A stretch of 64,000 bases of DNA from Longimicrobiales bacterium (GCA_029245345.1 JAQWPM010000006.1:1-64000), one strand, 5' to 3'. Numbered from the stretch's first letter, positions 18,460-28,130 are shown. The notes: generated from the sequence alone by a model not told the origin. Numbers and translations: made by a program.

Positions 18460-19641
18460 CTAGAGGCTCTGCAGGAAGCGGACCAGGTCCTGGCGCATGT
18501 TTTCGGATAGGGACCGGAAGAGGGCTCGGGAGCCGGCGGCCTCCCCGCCGTGAAGCTCGACGGCATCCACAAGACGTTGCGCTCGCCCGTTGTGCAGAAA
18601 GACGCTCCGGAGGCTCAGTCCCATCAGGGGCGTGGTTCGCCACTCGGACCGACCCGCCCCCGGAGCGCAGATGTCGGCTAGGTCCGGACCCAGATCGTGA
18701 AGGAGAAAGTCGGAGTATGCCTGGAAACGCTTCTCACTGAGGGCCGGTGAAGGATTGGGTCCCGTGGTCCAGACAGGAGTGTGGCAGGTCGCGCATCCGA
18801 TAGACGTGAAGATCTGGTGTCCCTCAACTACGGACGCACGTTCCTCGGGATCCTGAGGAAGTTGTCGCATAGGAGGGGCCAGGAATCGGACATAGTCCAC
18901 CAGCGCCAAGAGGAAAGCCGAGTCGATCTCGGGATCTGCGGCAGGATCCACACCGTCGGGAAGGGGGAGGCCCTGGGGAAGAGACTCGGTGGGCTGGGAC
19001 GGAGTGGTAAGGCCCAGCTCTCCCCGGGTGGCGTCCTCGGTGAAGGAGAGCAGACTGGGGTGGACCGCCTTCATCCCAAAGATTCCCACGCTGCCGTCTC
19101 CGGCCGTCCCCAGGCGGCCAGAGATGCCATCGCCGTCTTGGTCGTCGGGGTCGGCACCGGCCCGTATGGCCGACAGGGGTACAGCCTCCACGAGGCCAAG
19201 ACCGTACAGGGGGGGCGCATGTATCTCTGAGACGTCCGTAGCTCCTTCCGGGATCTGCTCTGGAGCCAACCCTGCGGCCCGGGCCAAGGGCGTCAGCGAT
19301 TTCTGCAGCAGATCGCCTCCGGCTTCGGTGAGCAGACTGCATCCGGAGTCCGCGTTGAAGCGGGTAGCCTTCATGACAGGTTCGGCACCATGGCCACCGC
19401 TCGTCGGCAGATCATGGCACGAGCTGCACTGGGTCTGGTTGAAGAGAGGCCCCAAGCCCTCCTCGGGCGTAAAGGCTCGGTTGAAGAGGGCCTTGCCTGC
19501 CGCGAACCTCGCTGCCTCCTCCGGGCTCAGGCCGGGAAGTGGATCTCCCGGCAGCCCCTCCACCATCTCCTCGGAGATCGGTCCCGCACACGCAGCGAGC
19601 ACCAGAAGCCCGAGGGTGCTGCAAAGGCGCTGGAATCGCAC
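18460..19641 (-). CDS. Diheme oxidoreductase (COG3488-like) lipoprotein
   Basis: The 393-residue product has two c-type haem motifs: CSSCH at residues 72-76, and CATCH in the C-terminal third. The N-terminus ends in a lipobox (LAAC). The order LFNQTQCSSCHDLP, then GLGLVEAVP, DQDGDGISGR, and the later FTSIGCATCHTP is that of the diheme thiol-oxidoreductase-like family related to cytochrome c peroxidases. It would work in the periplasm on an unknown partner. Start GTG 19641 is chosen because GGAGG lies upstream and 16 bp separate it from the previous gene. It closes a four-gene operon and is a paralogue of the 20232-21437 product. Confidence 0.85.
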   Translation of the reverse strand: MRFQRLCSTLGLLVLAACAGPISEEMVEGLPGDPLPGLSPEEAARFAAGKALFNRAFTPEEGLGPLFNQTQCSSCHDLPTSGGHGAEPVMKATRFNADSGCSLLTEAGGDLLQKSLTPLARAAGLAPEQIPEGATDVSEIHAPPLYGLGLVEAVPLSAIRAGADPDDQDGDGISGRLGTAGDGSVGIFGMKAVHPSLLSFTEDATRGELGLTTPSQPTESLPQGLPLPDGVDPAADPEIDSAFLLALVDYVRFLAPPMRQLPQDPEERASVVEGHQIFTSIGCATCHTPVWTTGPNPSPALSEKRFQAYSDFLLHDLGPDLADICAPGAGRSEWRTTPLMGLSLRSVFLHNGRAQRLVDAVELHGGEAAGSRALFRSLSENMRQDLVRFLQSL

Positions 19642-19657
19642 GGGTGGAACGCCTCCT

Positions 19658-20113
19658 TCAATAAATGCCTGGCTTCTGCCACTGATACACGAAGCTGAGC
19701 GTCTCCTGCTCGCCGCCGTCCCCATCGGGCTTGAGTGTCCCGGATTGGTTGTACCACTCATCCCCGTCGATCTCGATCCGCATGTGGACCGTTGCCGTGA
19801 CGCCGCCCGTCGGGAAGGCCTCGACCCAATACCTGAAGTCGTTGGTGAAATAGAATGTCTTCTCGCTGGGAAGCGCGACGGTGACGGTGTCTGCCGTCAG
19901 GACATTCACCGTCTCCGGGCATTGCCCGTCATTCGGGTCACAGTCCGGATCCGGGGCGAGGATCCAGTCCGTGGAGGTGACGAGCGCCACCTGGGTGGCG
20001 CCGGTGGCGTCCAGATAGACCGCCAAGGTGTTAGGCTCGCCGCTGATGCCTAGGTTGTCACAGGCTGACAGAGCCAGAACGCCCAAGACGGAGAGGAGGA
20101 GTCTAGACGACAT
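19658..20113 (-). CDS. Hypothetical lipoprotein in diheme-oxidoreductase operon
   Basis: The 151-residue product begins with a short signal and lipobox (LALSACDN). It continues with a beta-rich domain of alternating hydrophobic residues that contains one Asp/Cys cluster (DPDCDPNDGQC). I do not recognise the family. It lies between the two diheme oxidoreductase genes, about 120 bp downstream of one and 16 bp upstream of the other, so it is probably a periplasmic partner or substrate-binding lipoprotein of that system. Start ATG 20113 directly precedes the signal peptide. Confidence 0.65.
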   Translation of the reverse strand: MSSRLLLSVLGVLALSACDNLGISGEPNTLAVYLDATGATQVALVTSTDWILAPDPDCDPNDGQCPETVNVLTADTVTVALPSEKTFYFTNDFRYWVEAFPTGGVTATVHMRIEIDGDEWYNQSGTLKPDGDGGEQETLSFVYQWQKPGIY

Positions 20114-20231
20114 GGTGATCCGTGTTGGATGGGACAGTCGAATCAAAGTGAGATCCAAGACACTAATGTAGAGGATTCCGTCTACGGCGGCGACCCGATG
20201 TCGGCACCGGGGTCGGAGTGCTTGTGCGCCT

Positions 20232-21437
20232 TCAGAGGTGGGACAGAAACCGAAGAAGAAGGGCGCGGTCATCCGGTTCCAGGTCATGAAAGGCTCGGGT
20301 CACGGCCTCGGCTTCGCCGAGGTGCGCCTCGATGGCGGCCTGGAGCGTGTACGCGCTGCCGTCGTGAAGGAAGATGCTCCGGTACCGAAGTCCCCAAAGG
20401 GGTGTCGTCCGGTACTCACCCGGTCCCGCCTGGGGTGTGCACACATCGCCAGTGGCACCGCCGATGTCGTGCACGAGGAGGTCGGAGTAGGCTTGGATTC
20501 TCTTGGCAGTGAGAGCGGATTCGGGGGCGGAGCCGGTGATGAGCGACGGCACATGGCAGCGTGCGCACCCCACCTCCTGGAATAGATCTTTCCCTCGATG
20601 GATGCTGTCTGCGGCCTCGGCGGAGGCCGGCGCCTCAGGCGCCGGGGGGGCCAGGAGACGTATGTAGTCGGTGAGGATGCCCATGGTCTCGGCGTCCATT
20701 TCCGGGTCAGCCGCGGGATCGGCTGCCTGCGGAACGGCGACCCCGTTTCGAAGCTCCTCAAGGGGATGGTCCTCCGTCGTGAACCCCAGCTCGAAGCGCA
20801 ACGCGCTCTCCACGAAATCTCCCACCGTCGCGGCATCGCCCTTACGGCCGAACGGCGCCGCCCGCCCATCGGCGAATCGTGCCAGACGTCCACTGATTCC
20901 ATCCCCGTCGGCATCCTCGGGGTCGGAGTGCCTCTCTAGCTCCGTCGAGGGGACCGCCTCAAGCAGCCCCAGCCCGTACAGGGGAGGAGAGGTGACGAGA
21001 GCCGTTGCCGTGGCCTCGGCGGGAACCTCTTCCGGGCCCAGTCCTTCGGCGATAAGCAGTGGGGTGGCGCGAAGCTGGATGTTGTCCCCTCCCTTGGCCT
21101 CGAGCAGCGTGCATCGCCCATTGACCATACCTGTCGCCTTCAGCACCCGGACGGCGGTCCCCGCTCCCCCTGTGGTAGGCTGGTCGTGGCACGTGGAGCA
21201 CCGCTCCCCGTTGAACAGAGGTCCGAGCCCCTCGTGTGGCGTGGCCAAGCGTTCGAAGAGGGCGCGCCCCAAGAGGAAGCGGCCCCGCTCCGCGTCGGTC
21301 AGGCCGGCCACGGCCTCGCCGGGCGTATCAGTCATGGGGGCCGGGGACGGGCCGCCGCACCCTCCGAAGAGGGCAGACATCACGACAACCCAGGCGACCG
21401 ACGCGCGGGAGACGCACCACCACTTCCGTGCGTTCAA
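20232..21437 (-). CDS. Diheme oxidoreductase (COG3488-like) lipoprotein, paralogue
   Basis: The 401-residue product is a lipoprotein (ALFGGC near residue 27) with haem sites CSTCH (80-84) and CARCH in the C-terminal third. It follows the same plan as the downstream paralogue, including LYGLGLLEAVP, DADGDGISGR and YRTTPLWGLRYRSIFLHDG near the end. The last motif, shared with the other copy (RTTPLMGLSLRSVFLHNGR), is characteristic of the family. The start overlaps the stop of the parvulin-like gene by 4 bp. Tandem paralogues suggest a two-enzyme complex or different partner specificities; both are inference. Confidence 0.85.
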   Translation of the reverse strand: MNARKWWCVSRASVAWVVVMSALFGGCGGPSPAPMTDTPGEAVAGLTDAERGRFLLGRALFERLATPHEGLGPLFNGERCSTCHDQPTTGGAGTAVRVLKATGMVNGRCTLLEAKGGDNIQLRATPLLIAEGLGPEEVPAEATATALVTSPPLYGLGLLEAVPSTELERHSDPEDADGDGISGRLARFADGRAAPFGRKGDAATVGDFVESALRFELGFTTEDHPLEELRNGVAVPQAADPAADPEMDAETMGILTDYIRLLAPPAPEAPASAEAADSIHRGKDLFQEVGCARCHVPSLITGSAPESALTAKRIQAYSDLLVHDIGGATGDVCTPQAGPGEYRTTPLWGLRYRSIFLHDGSAYTLQAAIEAHLGEAEAVTRAFHDLEPDDRALLLRFLSHL

Positions 21438-22768
21438 GAGCCCGTCCTCCTGCTCGCCGCATTGATGAGCCTACGTGCTGACGCGGCTGCGGCGCTCTGA
21501 GCGTCGAGGTCGCGCCTCGAGGCCAGAGGATCCAGGAGCCATCGCCGGAGCAGAGGGGGGAGAGACTCGAGGGGTATCTGACGTGCCACCAGGCGCTCCA
21601 TGTATCGGTCCACGGCGCGGAGCGAGAAGGGGGGCGCTCCATCGGACAGGGCGGCTCGCCAGCCCGCCACGTCCGTACGGTGCATTTCCATCAGGTCGTC
21701 CAACCGCTCCGAGTCTGCGACGATGCCTGCTCGTATGGCACCCTCGAAACGGGCCTGGCGCACCGCCAACTGCTCCAGGAAGGTGACGGCCGCTTCGTTT
21801 GAGGCATATGTGAGGCCAGCCCGCGCGTCGTCCGGGAGCGCCTGGACATAGGGGGCGACAGCGTCCACTTCCAGGTTGCCTCCCTCCCAACTCGCCAAGG
21901 GACCTCCCGTGACGGCCCCCTCCTTCTCGGAGGCGAGGGCCCGCAGCGCGGCCGCTCCGTTCTGGGTGACGTGGACCTGAAGGGAGTCTGCCACCCACCT
22001 GTTCGCCTCGCCGTCAGCCGCTTCAAGGAGGCGATCCGAGAGCAGGCGAGCGTAAAGGTCTGAGACGTCTTCAAAGCGTGGACGATGGAGGATGTGGTAC
22101 CCCTGGAAGCTCTCCACCACCGATGATATCTGCCCGGGCGCCAGCCGGGTGGCCGCGTCTTGAAGATGGGGCAGAAGCTCGTTCACGCGGACCAGCCCCA
22201 GAAGCCCTGACGACGCCCGGGTATCGGCGTCCTCACTCTGGGACACGGCTGAAGCCCAGCTTCCTCCGGCGATGAGGTCATCAACGATGCTCTGGGCCGT
22301 TCTCCGCTGGAGGTCCCGCTCCGCGTCCGAGTTGAAGGTGCCGGTCCGGCGGAGCACTTGGGCCAGAAGCAGAATGGTGTCGGCCTGGAACTCGGCCCGT
22401 GCCTGCCCTGCGGAGACTTGCGCGGAGCTCCCCAAGCGGGCGCGGCGCTCAGCCTCAAGCACTGCCTCCCTCCTCTCGAGCCAAAGGGATGCGTCCGTGG
22501 CTTCCTGTCCATCCAGGTCCGCCCCCCCGCTGACGCGCTGGGCCAGGGCTGCCATGGAGACCCACTGATCCACAAGGGCTCCCACGGTGGCGGAGTCTAG
22601 GGGCAGGGGCTGAGCCAGGACCAGGAGGTCGGCCAGGCGCTCCTGAGCCAGGATCCAGTCACCTACCTGGGCCACGGGGACGGAACCCGCGCCGGGGCTG
22701 TCACACGCCACCATGGTCAGGACGGCGGTGAGCAAGACGATCCTTGTCACCGGTCGGGGAGGGCTCAT
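21434..22768 (-). CDS. Parvulin/SurA-like peptidyl-prolyl isomerase lipoprotein
   Basis: The 444-residue product starts with a signal and a lipobox (LTMVAC). An N-terminal helical chaperone-like part is followed by a region like a PpiC rotamase domain (residues about 130-240): it contains ADTRASSGLLGLVRVNELLPHL and APGQISSVVESFQGYHILHRPRFED, where the GYHI...R ending is typical. The C-terminal 200 residues are helical with no family I know. It may fold or assemble the diheme enzymes encoded downstream (4-bp overlap). It is the first gene of the operon. Confidence 0.75.
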   Translation of the reverse strand: MSPPRPVTRIVLLTAVLTMVACDSPGAGSVPVAQVGDWILAQERLADLLVLAQPLPLDSATVGALVDQWVSMAALAQRVSGGADLDGQEATDASLWLERREAVLEAERRARLGSSAQVSAGQARAEFQADTILLLAQVLRRTGTFNSDAERDLQRRTAQSIVDDLIAGGSWASAVSQSEDADTRASSGLLGLVRVNELLPHLQDAATRLAPGQISSVVESFQGYHILHRPRFEDVSDLYARLLSDRLLEAADGEANRWVADSLQVHVTQNGAAALRALASEKEGAVTGGPLASWEGGNLEVDAVAPYVQALPDDARAGLTYASNEAAVTFLEQLAVRQARFEGAIRAGIVADSERLDDLMEMHRTDVAGWRAALSDGAPPFSLRAVDRYMERLVARQIPLESLPPLLRRWLLDPLASRRDLDAQSAAAASARRLINAASRRTGS

Positions 22769-23619
22769 GATGGGCTCAATCAGGGGGGCGAACGGGGCGG
22801 CCTGGCGTTCACGCCAGCTCGGGGTATCCGGGGATTCAGCGTGGGCGAATGTAGGACATCGGGTGGATCGCCGCGACGGAGGAGCAACGACGCAGGAACG
22901 GATGCATCGGTCCTAACCCACAACTGCGTCACACGGTACCAACAATGGTGTTGGGTGCAGGCGGGCCCATGGGTCGTCTCTCTTCCTCGCCGTAGCTATG
23001 GCCACGACTCGTTGTCGCGCCTAGCCTGAGCACGTGCAAAACCCCTGGCGCGGCCCATCAGACTTGTGCAGAGGTTCCCTAGGGAGCGGGAGACGGCCTC
23101 CTGTGGACATGTTCCCGTGCAGCCCGGAGCGTAGAACATACGCGACACTCATCGGCCCACGCCCGACGTCCGGACAACAACCGAATGGCAGGCGCGTGCG
23201 CAGGTCCACCTCGAGCGCGAGCAGCACTGGTCGCTCTCGCACAAAGACCTTCGCTCTCGTCAGGAGCCGCACCCGGTCTAGGACTTCCTCTTTCAGTACT
23301 GCATGTATTCCCTGGCGAAGCTCGAAGTGTGGCATTCTGGGCCTGCGGTTGGGGATCGGTGCGTCCGGGGAGTACGAGATCGTCGGGGCCGCCCCCCCGC
23401 CCCCGGGTGATGGTGGGAGTGCGGTTCTAACAGAGCCCGGCGTCTTCCGGTTCGCCGGATCCTCCACGATCTCTTCGGGAACCCATAAGACAGCCCCATT
23501 CGGGCGTGCCCTGCGACATCCTCCTCCGTCCGGCTTGCCGCCAAACACCGGGCGAAGCATTGTGGTGCGCAGCCAACTCCCGATACTCGGGGTTGTTCCC
23601 TTGCACACTTGGAGGTCCC
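22769..23619. other. Long divergent intergenic region
   Basis: The 851 bp between the parvulin-like operon and the peptidase gene hold only the pseudogene remnant at 23180-23400. No intact gene is supported on either strand; one minus-strand frame (23021-23608) is long but low-complexity and Pro/Arg-rich. Both neighbouring promoters should lie here. Confidence 0.5.
23180..23400 (+). pseudogene. Decayed gene of the 3-methyladenine-glycosylase-annotated family
   Basis: One forward frame reads ...TEWQARAQVHLEREQHW...SRQEPHPV, then a TAG stop (23279-23281), then DFLFQYCMYSLAKLEVWHSG (ending 23341). This matches a conserved bacterial family, often labelled 3-methyladenine DNA glycosylase, with the pattern W-x-x-R-...-H-...-HPV-x-DFLF-x-YY-...-L-x-x-W-H-P-G. 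The in-frame stop sits inside the core motif, and the frame changes again after WHSG (continuing as LRLGIGASGEYE), so the gene is broken. No upstream or downstream parts are clear. Confidence 0.55.
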
Positions 23620-25959
23620 TTGTCTGCCCTGCGAGCTATGACCCTTGTGACGTTGGCACTCGCGTCATCTCCGTGGGTCGCCCTTGGACAGGTGACGAGC
23701 AGCGATTACGCCCGGGCGGATCGCTTTCTTTCCTGGAATGCCGGCACCCTCGTGCGGGGAGACCAGATGGATCCCCAGTGGCTCGACGGAGACCGCTTCT
23801 GGTACCGGAATCGCGGGGAGGAGGGGCACGAGTTCATCCTCGTGGACCCCAATGTGCCCTCCCGGCGTGCCGCCTTCGATCACCATCGACTCGCCGCCGC
23901 ACTCTCGCTGGCCGCAGACACCTCGTACGTGGGCACCAAGCTCCCCTTCCAGTCCTTCGAGTTCGCGGGGGGCCAGTCCATCCGATTCCACCTCGCTGAC
24001 TCCGTGCGGTGGACGTGCACCATCGACGCCTACGTGTGCAGCGGCCCGGACTCGGTATCTGCCGACCCGCGCACCGAACGGAAATCCCCTGACGGCCGTT
24101 GGGTGGCGTTCTCCCGCGACGAGAATCTCTGGGTCCAGTCTGTCGAGACGGGAGAAGAAATCCAGCTCTCCAGCGACGGGGAGGAGCACTTCGGCTACGC
24201 CGTGTCGCCGGAGGGGTGCTGTAACGTGGTCACACTTGCGCGTCAGGACGTCAGGCCACCCCCGGTCTTGTACTGGTCGGCGGACTCCCGGCGCATCGTG
24301 ACCCACAAGTTCGATGAGCGGGAGGTGGAGGAGCTGCACCTCCTGGAAGCACAGACCGGACGTCCGCGACTGCACAGCTACCGTGTCGCCCTTCCCGGCG
24401 ACTCCGTGATTCCCACGTACGAGATCCACCTGTTCGACGTGGAAGCCCGCACGTCGGCCAAGGTAGGTCTGGATCCTATGGACGCGGTGAACACCGCATG
24501 CTGCGGCCTGGCATCCGATACCATCTGGAAGGACACCCAGTGGGGCGAAGGCTCCGACGAGGTCTTCTTCACACGGGCCGTGCGAAGCTACGACACCCTG
24601 CAGCTCTACACCGCGGCCGCTGGCTCCGGCGAGCCGCGCATGATCCTCGAGGAGCGGTCCAAGACTTACGTGGAGGCCAACGGCCGCTCCGGCGGTCCAC
24701 CCAACTGGCGGGTGGTCAACGGCAACCAAGAGGTGGTGTGGTGGTCCGAGCGCGACGGATGGGGCCATCTATACCTCTACGACGCGTCGACCGGCGAGAT
24801 GAAGAACCGCATCACCGAGGGTCCGTGGATGGTCCTGGACCTCCTCCATGTGGATGACCAGGGCCGCTGGGCATACTTCACCGCTGTGGGCCGAGAGACC
24901 GGTCAGGATATCTACTACAGGCAGCTCTACCGGGCCCGCCTGGACGGGACCCGTGTTGAGCTGCTTACTCCCGAGGACGCCGACCACCAAATCTGGGTCA
25001 GCCCGTCGGGCGGTTACTTCGTCGACCAGTTCGGCACACCAGACACGCCACCGACCACCGTCGTGCGTGCCACCGACGGCCAGGTGCTCACCACCCTGGA
25101 GACGGCAGACTTCTCCGAACTCCTGGCCCAGGGGTGGCGTTATCCAGAGCATTTCACCGTGGCGGCCCGCGACGGCGTGACGCCGCTCCACGGGTTTCTC
25201 TACTTCCCGTCCGACTTCGACGAGGACGCCCTCTACCCGGTGGTGGACTATATCTATCCGGGGCCGCAGATCGGCCCGATCCGCTCCCGGCAGGCCTCGG
25301 TGTCCGCGCCGGGTAACGCTGCCGCGATGGCAGAGCTGGGCTTCATTGTGTTCGTCATCGACGCCCTGGGCACCCCCATGCGGGACAAGGCCTTTCACGA
25401 CGCCTATTACGGCAACATGCGGGACAACGGGATCCCCGATCACATCTCCGCCATGCGTAAGCTGGCCCAGCGCTACCCTCAGATGGATCTGGACCGGGTG
25501 GGGATCTTCGGACATTCTGGTGGCGGCTTTTCCTCCACCGACGCGCTCCTCAGCTATCCAGATTTCTTCAAGGTGGCGGTATCCAGCGCCGGGAATCACG
25601 ACAACCGAAGTTACGACTTCACCTGGGGAGAAAAGTACCAAGGGCTCTTGGAAGAGAAGCCGGACGGCACCGATTCCTTCGACGGTCAGGCGAACCAGCA
25701 TCTTGCGGATAAGCTTGAGGGCAAGCTCCTCCTGATGTACGGAACGTTGGATGACAACGTCCATCCCAATGCCAACCACCTCCTCATCAACGAGCTCGTC
25801 AAGGCCAACAAGGACTTCGATCTGTTGGTGCTTCCCAACAGGAACCACGGGTTTGCCAACGAACCGTATGTCATCCGGCGAACCTGGGACTACTTCGTGA
25901 GGCATCTCCTGGGGACCGACCCGCCGCGGGGATACGAGATCGTCCGCCCGATAGGGTGA
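23620..25959 (+). CDS. Dipeptidyl-peptidase-IV-type S9 serine peptidase
   Basis: The 779-residue product has a signal peptide (MTLVTLALASSPWVALGQ), an N-terminal eight-bladed propeller typical of DPP4 enzymes, and a C-terminal alpha/beta-hydrolase domain. The catalytic Ser is in GIFGHSGGGFSS, the Asp in LDDNVHPNANHL and the His in NRNHGFANE. The enzyme should cleave X-Pro or X-Ala dipeptides from exported peptides in the periplasm. I choose TTG 23620 because GGAGG ends four bases upstream and it adds SALRAM ahead of the hydrophobic stretch; ATG 23638 is the alternative. It stands alone. Confidence 0.9.
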   Translation: MSALRAMTLVTLALASSPWVALGQVTSSDYARADRFLSWNAGTLVRGDQMDPQWLDGDRFWYRNRGEEGHEFILVDPNVPSRRAAFDHHRLAAALSLAADTSYVGTKLPFQSFEFAGGQSIRFHLADSVRWTCTIDAYVCSGPDSVSADPRTERKSPDGRWVAFSRDENLWVQSVETGEEIQLSSDGEEHFGYAVSPEGCCNVVTLARQDVRPPPVLYWSADSRRIVTHKFDEREVEELHLLEAQTGRPRLHSYRVALPGDSVIPTYEIHLFDVEARTSAKVGLDPMDAVNTACCGLASDTIWKDTQWGEGSDEVFFTRAVRSYDTLQLYTAAAGSGEPRMILEERSKTYVEANGRSGGPPNWRVVNGNQEVVWWSERDGWGHLYLYDASTGEMKNRITEGPWMVLDLLHVDDQGRWAYFTAVGRETGQDIYYRQLYRARLDGTRVELLTPEDADHQIWVSPSGGYFVDQFGTPDTPPTTVVRATDGQVLTTLETADFSELLAQGWRYPEHFTVAARDGVTPLHGFLYFPSDFDEDALYPVVDYIYPGPQIGPIRSRQASVSAPGNAAAMAELGFIVFVIDALGTPMRDKAFHDAYYGNMRDNGIPDHISAMRKLAQRYPQMDLDRVGIFGHSGGGFSSTDALLSYPDFFKVAVSSAGNHDNRSYDFTWGEKYQGLLEEKPDGTDSFDGQANQHLADKLEGKLLLMYGTLDDNVHPNANHLLINELVKANKDFDLLVLPNRNHGFANEPYVIRRTWDYFVRHLLGTDPPRGYEIVRPIG

Positions 25960-26211
25960 CGGACGCAGGGGGGCGACACGCCGCCGCACTAGAGCCATGC
26001 CAGTGCCCACACAAGGAGTACGCCATGCACCGCGCCGCACATGGCCACAGGGGCGCCCGAGCCCGCCCGTCCGGGACTGGACCTCAACCATCTGTCCAGC
26101 GTTCTCGGGAGACGGATACCCGTTTGATGACGAGGCCATTTAAACAGCCAATCTGACACGCCCTGGGGCGCTGATGAACTAGTCGCGACTACTGCCTAGA
26201 TAGCTGCTAGG

Positions 26212-27819
26212 CTACGCCCCCAAACGCCGCCGGGCTGGGCCTCGAAGCCAGCGCCCCGGCTTCTCCCCCGTCAGCGAGCCGGCGCGGATCACCGGCACGC
26301 CGTTCACGATCAGGTGCTCGATGCCCACGCTGAACTGGTGGGGATCCGTGTACGTCGCCCGGTCCGCGATGACGTCGGGGTCGAAGACCGCCACGTCCGC
26401 CAGCATGCCCTCCGCGATCACGCCACGATCATTCTGCCCAAGCCACTGGGCGGGCATCGAGGTCATCTTCTTCACCGCTTCCTCGAGCGTGAGTACACCG
26501 AGTTCACGGACGTAGCGCGCCAGCACGCGGGGGAACGCTCCGTAGCTGCGCGGATGCGGATAATCCACACCGTATCCGACGTTGTCGCCGTCGGTCTCGA
26601 TCATGGCCAGCGGATGTTGCATGATGCGGATGACGTCGGCCTCGTCCATGATGTGGTAGATCGCACTGAAGCCGCCGTTGAGTTGGAGCTCGATCGCGAG
26701 ATCGATGCCCGCTTCCTGATCCATGCGGCCGAATCCCCGGTCCGCCGCGTAGTCGGCCAGCGTCTTGCCGTCGTAGGAGCGATCCGACGGAAGCACCCGA
26801 AACTGCACCAGCGACAGATCCGATCCACCCCGATCCGTGTCCCAGATCACGCGCATCTCACGTTCGATTTGCTCACGGATCGCAGGGTCGGCGATGCGCG
26901 CCGCGAAATCGCCAGGGCCGCCCGCCAGGGTCCACTGCGGAAAGAGGATGCCCGAACCCGTGCTGCTGGCGGGGTACGGATAGAGGTCGTGCACCACCGA
27001 GAGTCCGGCCGCGTTCGCCGAGTCGATCATGGCCAGGGTACGTTCGCTCCAGCCCCACTGCCCCGCGCCGGCGGCCTTGTGGTGGTTGATCTGCGCCGGG
27101 ATTGCAGCTTCGTCCGCGATGCGAATCACTTCTGCCACCGACTCGATGAGACCCGCGCCCTCGCCCCGCATGTGACTCACATAGATGCCCCCAAAGCCGG
27201 CGGCCACCTTCGCCAATTCGATGACTTCTTCCGTCTCGGCATAGTTCGCCGGCACGTAGAGGAGGCCGGTCGACAACCCCATCGCGCCTTCGCGCATGCT
27301 CTGCGCGACTAACGCCCTCATCTGCTCCAACTCATTCGAGGTAGGGGCCCGGTCGTCCATGCCCATCACCTGCTTCCGCGTCCACGTATGCCCGGCGAAG
27401 TAAGCCATGTTGGGCGCCGAGCGGACGGAGGTGGCCCATGCGTCCAGCGGCGACGGCTGATCGCCCGAGTGCAGGGACGCGACCATGGTCGTGATGCCCT
27501 GGCGCAGGAAGTTCTCGGAGAGCGGATCGTCGGCGATCGACAGCTGTGTATGCGAGTGATTGTCGATGAAGCCCGGCGTCACGACCCGCCCGGTCGCGTC
27601 GATGACAGTGCGCGCGAGGGCGGCGTCGATCGGCGTCCGCGAGATGGCCACGATCCGGTCGCCGGCGATAGCGACATCGGCCTTGTATCCCGGGGCACCC
27701 GTGCCGTCGATGACCGTGCCGTTGCGGATGAGGACGTCGTAGCCCTGGGCCGTCGTCGCGCTCGGGGTGGTGAGGACGAGGGCGATTAGGGCGAAAATGG
27801 CTAGGAAGCGGGTGGGCAT
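26212..27819 (-). CDS. Secreted N-acyl-D-amino-acid deacylase-type amidohydrolase
   Basis: The 535-residue product has a signal peptide (to about residue 25) followed by an amidohydrolase of the D-aminoacylase family. It starts with YDVLIRNGTVIDGTG, and shows PGFIDNHSHTQ (first metal pair), SHMRGEGAG, QINHHKAAGAGQWG and DNVGYGVDYPHPRSYGAFPR. It ends with the beta-sandwich motif GMLADVAVFDPD. It should release the acyl group from N-acyl-D-amino acids or similar compounds. Start ATG 27819 precedes the signal. One copy of the 103-bp dispersed repeat lies 35-137 bp upstream of the start. Confidence 0.9.
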   Translation of the reverse strand: MPTRFLAIFALIALVLTTPSATTAQGYDVLIRNGTVIDGTGAPGYKADVAIAGDRIVAISRTPIDAALARTVIDATGRVVTPGFIDNHSHTQLSIADDPLSENFLRQGITTMVASLHSGDQPSPLDAWATSVRSAPNMAYFAGHTWTRKQVMGMDDRAPTSNELEQMRALVAQSMREGAMGLSTGLLYVPANYAETEEVIELAKVAAGFGGIYVSHMRGEGAGLIESVAEVIRIADEAAIPAQINHHKAAGAGQWGWSERTLAMIDSANAAGLSVVHDLYPYPASSTGSGILFPQWTLAGGPGDFAARIADPAIREQIEREMRVIWDTDRGGSDLSLVQFRVLPSDRSYDGKTLADYAADRGFGRMDQEAGIDLAIELQLNGGFSAIYHIMDEADVIRIMQHPLAMIETDGDNVGYGVDYPHPRSYGAFPRVLARYVRELGVLTLEEAVKKMTSMPAQWLGQNDRGVIAEGMLADVAVFDPDVIADRATYTDPHQFSVGIEHLIVNGVPVIRAGSLTGEKPGRWLRGPARRRLGA

Positions 27820-27853
27820 GGGTACCGGGCCGGTCTTGTGTGGAGCGACAAAA

Positions 27854-27956
27854 GGATGGGAAAGCCAACCGTAGTCTAGCGTCAGAATGCACGGTAGGGC
27901 GGGGATGACAGTGAGACAAGGAAGGGTGCCGGATGACTAGGGCGCGTCCGGAAGAC
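27854..27956. repeat. 103-bp dispersed repeat, copy 2
   Basis: Same orientation as copy 1 at 11694-11796 and alignable without gaps at about 88 of 103 bases. It lies between the deacylase start and the cassette-like region. The hairpins seen in copy 1 are only partly kept, so conservation is at the sequence level. Confidence 0.8.
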
Positions 27957-28130
27957 CTGGGATTTGCAGAAGCTTAGGCAGCTGAATCCGGACAACCAGA
28001 ACTGGGGGTGCTGGCCCGATTCTCCTCAACTCTGTCGACACCCTTGTCGATTGACGCCGGCAGAAGCCGACGTCCCGTTTCGGCAAGAAAGGCAGGTCGT
28101 GCTATCCGTCAATGATTTAGACGTCTTCGC

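Noticed and set aside
23021-23608. Minus-strand frame of 195 codons in the long intergenic gap
   Set aside because: Pro/Arg-rich low-complexity product with no motif; it is opposite to the frame with a recognisable pseudogene.
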